From Lates calcarifer (lineage: Eukaryota > Chordata > Actinopteri > Centropomidae): a DNA stretch of 64,000 nucleotides. Within the stretch, counting starts at the first letter, position 1; each line of letters opens with the position of its first letter. The notes beneath the pieces were generated by a model, which searched no databases, was not told where the DNA came from, and worked only from the letters and a program-made list of their open reading frames with translations. The translations under genes and the position numbers were made by a program. This document shows positions 62,690-64,000 of this stretch, piece by piece. The stretch covers positions 8,063,712 through 8,127,711 of the forward strand of contig NC_066851.1 of NCBI RefSeq assembly GCF_001640805.2. Direction: 5' to 3'.

Positions 62690-63999
62690 TAGTAATATTT
62701 CACCATGCCGCATGACGCCGTGCTATTTGTATAATTAAGCCCTTTATAAATCTACCTGTCATTCACCCATTGCTGAATACAATAATTCTAGGTGGTGGTG
62801 CTCCGATCTAAAAACTGATAGGGAGTTGTTCCCAAAAAATAAGCAACTTCCCTTCACATGAAAGGTTTGCATATGAAGGAAAGTCAATGTGGGATTTGCA
62901 TCAATGCATAAATACAACTGTCTCTGACACTATGACCTCAAACAGTGGTTGGTTGTAACAAGTCTGAACCCACAGCTAATTTAACTGTAACCAAAGGCTC
63001 CTCACGAATACTTTTCATGATAAGCAATTGGTGCACCGTTCACGCAACATTATCCTTCCGATGGGCACTTCAAGATAAGGGTATCCCCGGCTCTGCCCAA
63101 TAAATCTGCCAGTTGACTCCTTAATCTGAAAGGATATTAAGTGACAAATGCTGCGATGTTTCTGTCAGCATCAAGCAGGCGAGGGTTAAATAGTGTGTAT
63201 CAGGGGACTACTCTGCAGTGGGGGGAAAACATACAGGCATCATCCTTCACCATAATCTGCTCAACAGCCCTATAGACATCTCCCAGCTTTCCTCAATCCT
63301 TCAACGGAGCATCAGCCTTTCCATTATAAATAACACAGCCATTTATATGGGATTAAATTGGGGATTAATTTAATTCAAGTCAGGGTATGGGAATTCATTA
63401 GCAGGCTGACAGTGGCACTATACATGGGGTGAATTTAATTTGAATCCCCCCAAGGGAAGCACTATGGGGCACTGGGGCTGTGTTGAAATGGAGGTCTTAA
63501 AGACAAGGGGGGGTATTGTTCCACACTTTAGATTTGGACACTTGTAAGGTGGCACTTTATTGCTGTTGATGGGTTGTTATCAAATTGAGAGTGTCCTGAA
63601 CCAGACAGACCATGCTGAACAGAGAGCGAGAGAGAGAGGGGTGGTTTTATCTGAAGGGAAGGGAGGCTTACCCTCGCATGTGGCCTTACCTATCTGCATG
63701 GATCAAGAAGAGTTCTTGACACTCGCATGACCGCGAGGAAGTAAATACAGGTTTTTCACACAGATTTGGCTCTCACTCATACGGTATTAAAATGAGCACA
63801 TTATTTGAATGTCAGTGATTCTCATGAATGTTGAAATGGCATATCTATTGCGGCCATTTCCGACAAGCTGTGCGGTGTAAAGTAAAGGCATTAAATTCAG
63901 CTCGGACGCAGATTACAGAATTCACCCCTGCAGAACACCATCCTGGCATTCACTAAATTGGACAAGTCCCATTGTAAGATAGCCTATCACAGCGCACAT
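62690..63999. promoter_or_regulatory. Candidate conserved non-coding / enhancer-like region
   Basis: Repeat-poor sequence to the window end, with GCATTAGTAATATTTCACC, GTATAATTAAGCCC, GATAAGCAATTGGTGC, AAGTGACAAATGC and paired GGATTA sites at 63350 and 63362. A short GA tract lies at 63621-63638. No open frame is convincing. The block probably continues beyond the window. Inferred from texture and motif density. Confidence 0.33.
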
Positions 64000-64000
64000 G

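Noticed and set aside
1..64000. CRISPR arrays, rRNA, snRNA, known microRNA and viral genes
   Set aside because: I looked for regularly spaced direct repeats, conserved rRNA/snRNA starts, several well-known microRNA sequences and long retroviral or polymerase-like frames, and found none. A by-eye search cannot exclude short or diverged copies.

Overview
The window reads as non-coding nuclear DNA from a ray-finned fish, most likely a percomorph teleost. The evidence is an AT-rich background with scattered GC-richer blocks, many long (CA/GT)n and (CT)n microsatellites, and a very teleost-typical interspersed repeat at about 27491-27632 (AATTC tandem followed by TTTATTTATATAGCGCC and CTCAAGGCACTTT). 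No open reading frame longer than about 150 codons exists. None of the longer ones resembles a protein family I recognise, and many are translations of simple repeats. I see no operons, bacterial genes, rRNA, tRNA, CRISPR array or recognisable viral gene. The window is best described as a vertebrate gene desert or part of a very large intron or intergenic region.

Layout: 1-4.5 kb is AT-rich, with a regulatory-looking block at 3.76-4.54 kb. At 4.68-4.90 kb there is a short GC-rich, coding-like segment on the minus strand. 5-15 kb is mostly featureless, with one copy of a dispersed repeat (7320-7665) and a CA/TA microsatellite. Conserved-element-like blocks occur at 15.4-15.7 and 17.4-17.7 kb. 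A mobile-element cluster lies at 21.8-27.6 kb: the second dispersed repeat copy (21809-22132), a 582-bp element with terminal inverted repeats and TA flanks (22200-22781), a partly palindromic repeat at 25.4-25.6 kb with a relative at 26.86 kb, and the teleost repeat at 27.5 kb. From about 35.6 kb to the end, GC-balanced, repeat-poor blocks rich in homeodomain, GATA and E-box-like words alternate with AT-rich or microsatellite-rich spacers. This is the texture expected of a long-range enhancer landscape beside a developmental regulator. That reading is inference: conservation cannot be measured from a single sequence.

The best candidates for transcribed or coding sequence are three small splice-flanked segments: 4683-4897 (minus), 28050-28155 (plus) and 46981-47031 (plus). 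All are low confidence and I cannot assign them to a named gene. I found no convincing evidence of an undescribed biological system. The most useful leads are the short exon-like segments, the inverted-repeat element and the candidate regulatory blocks.
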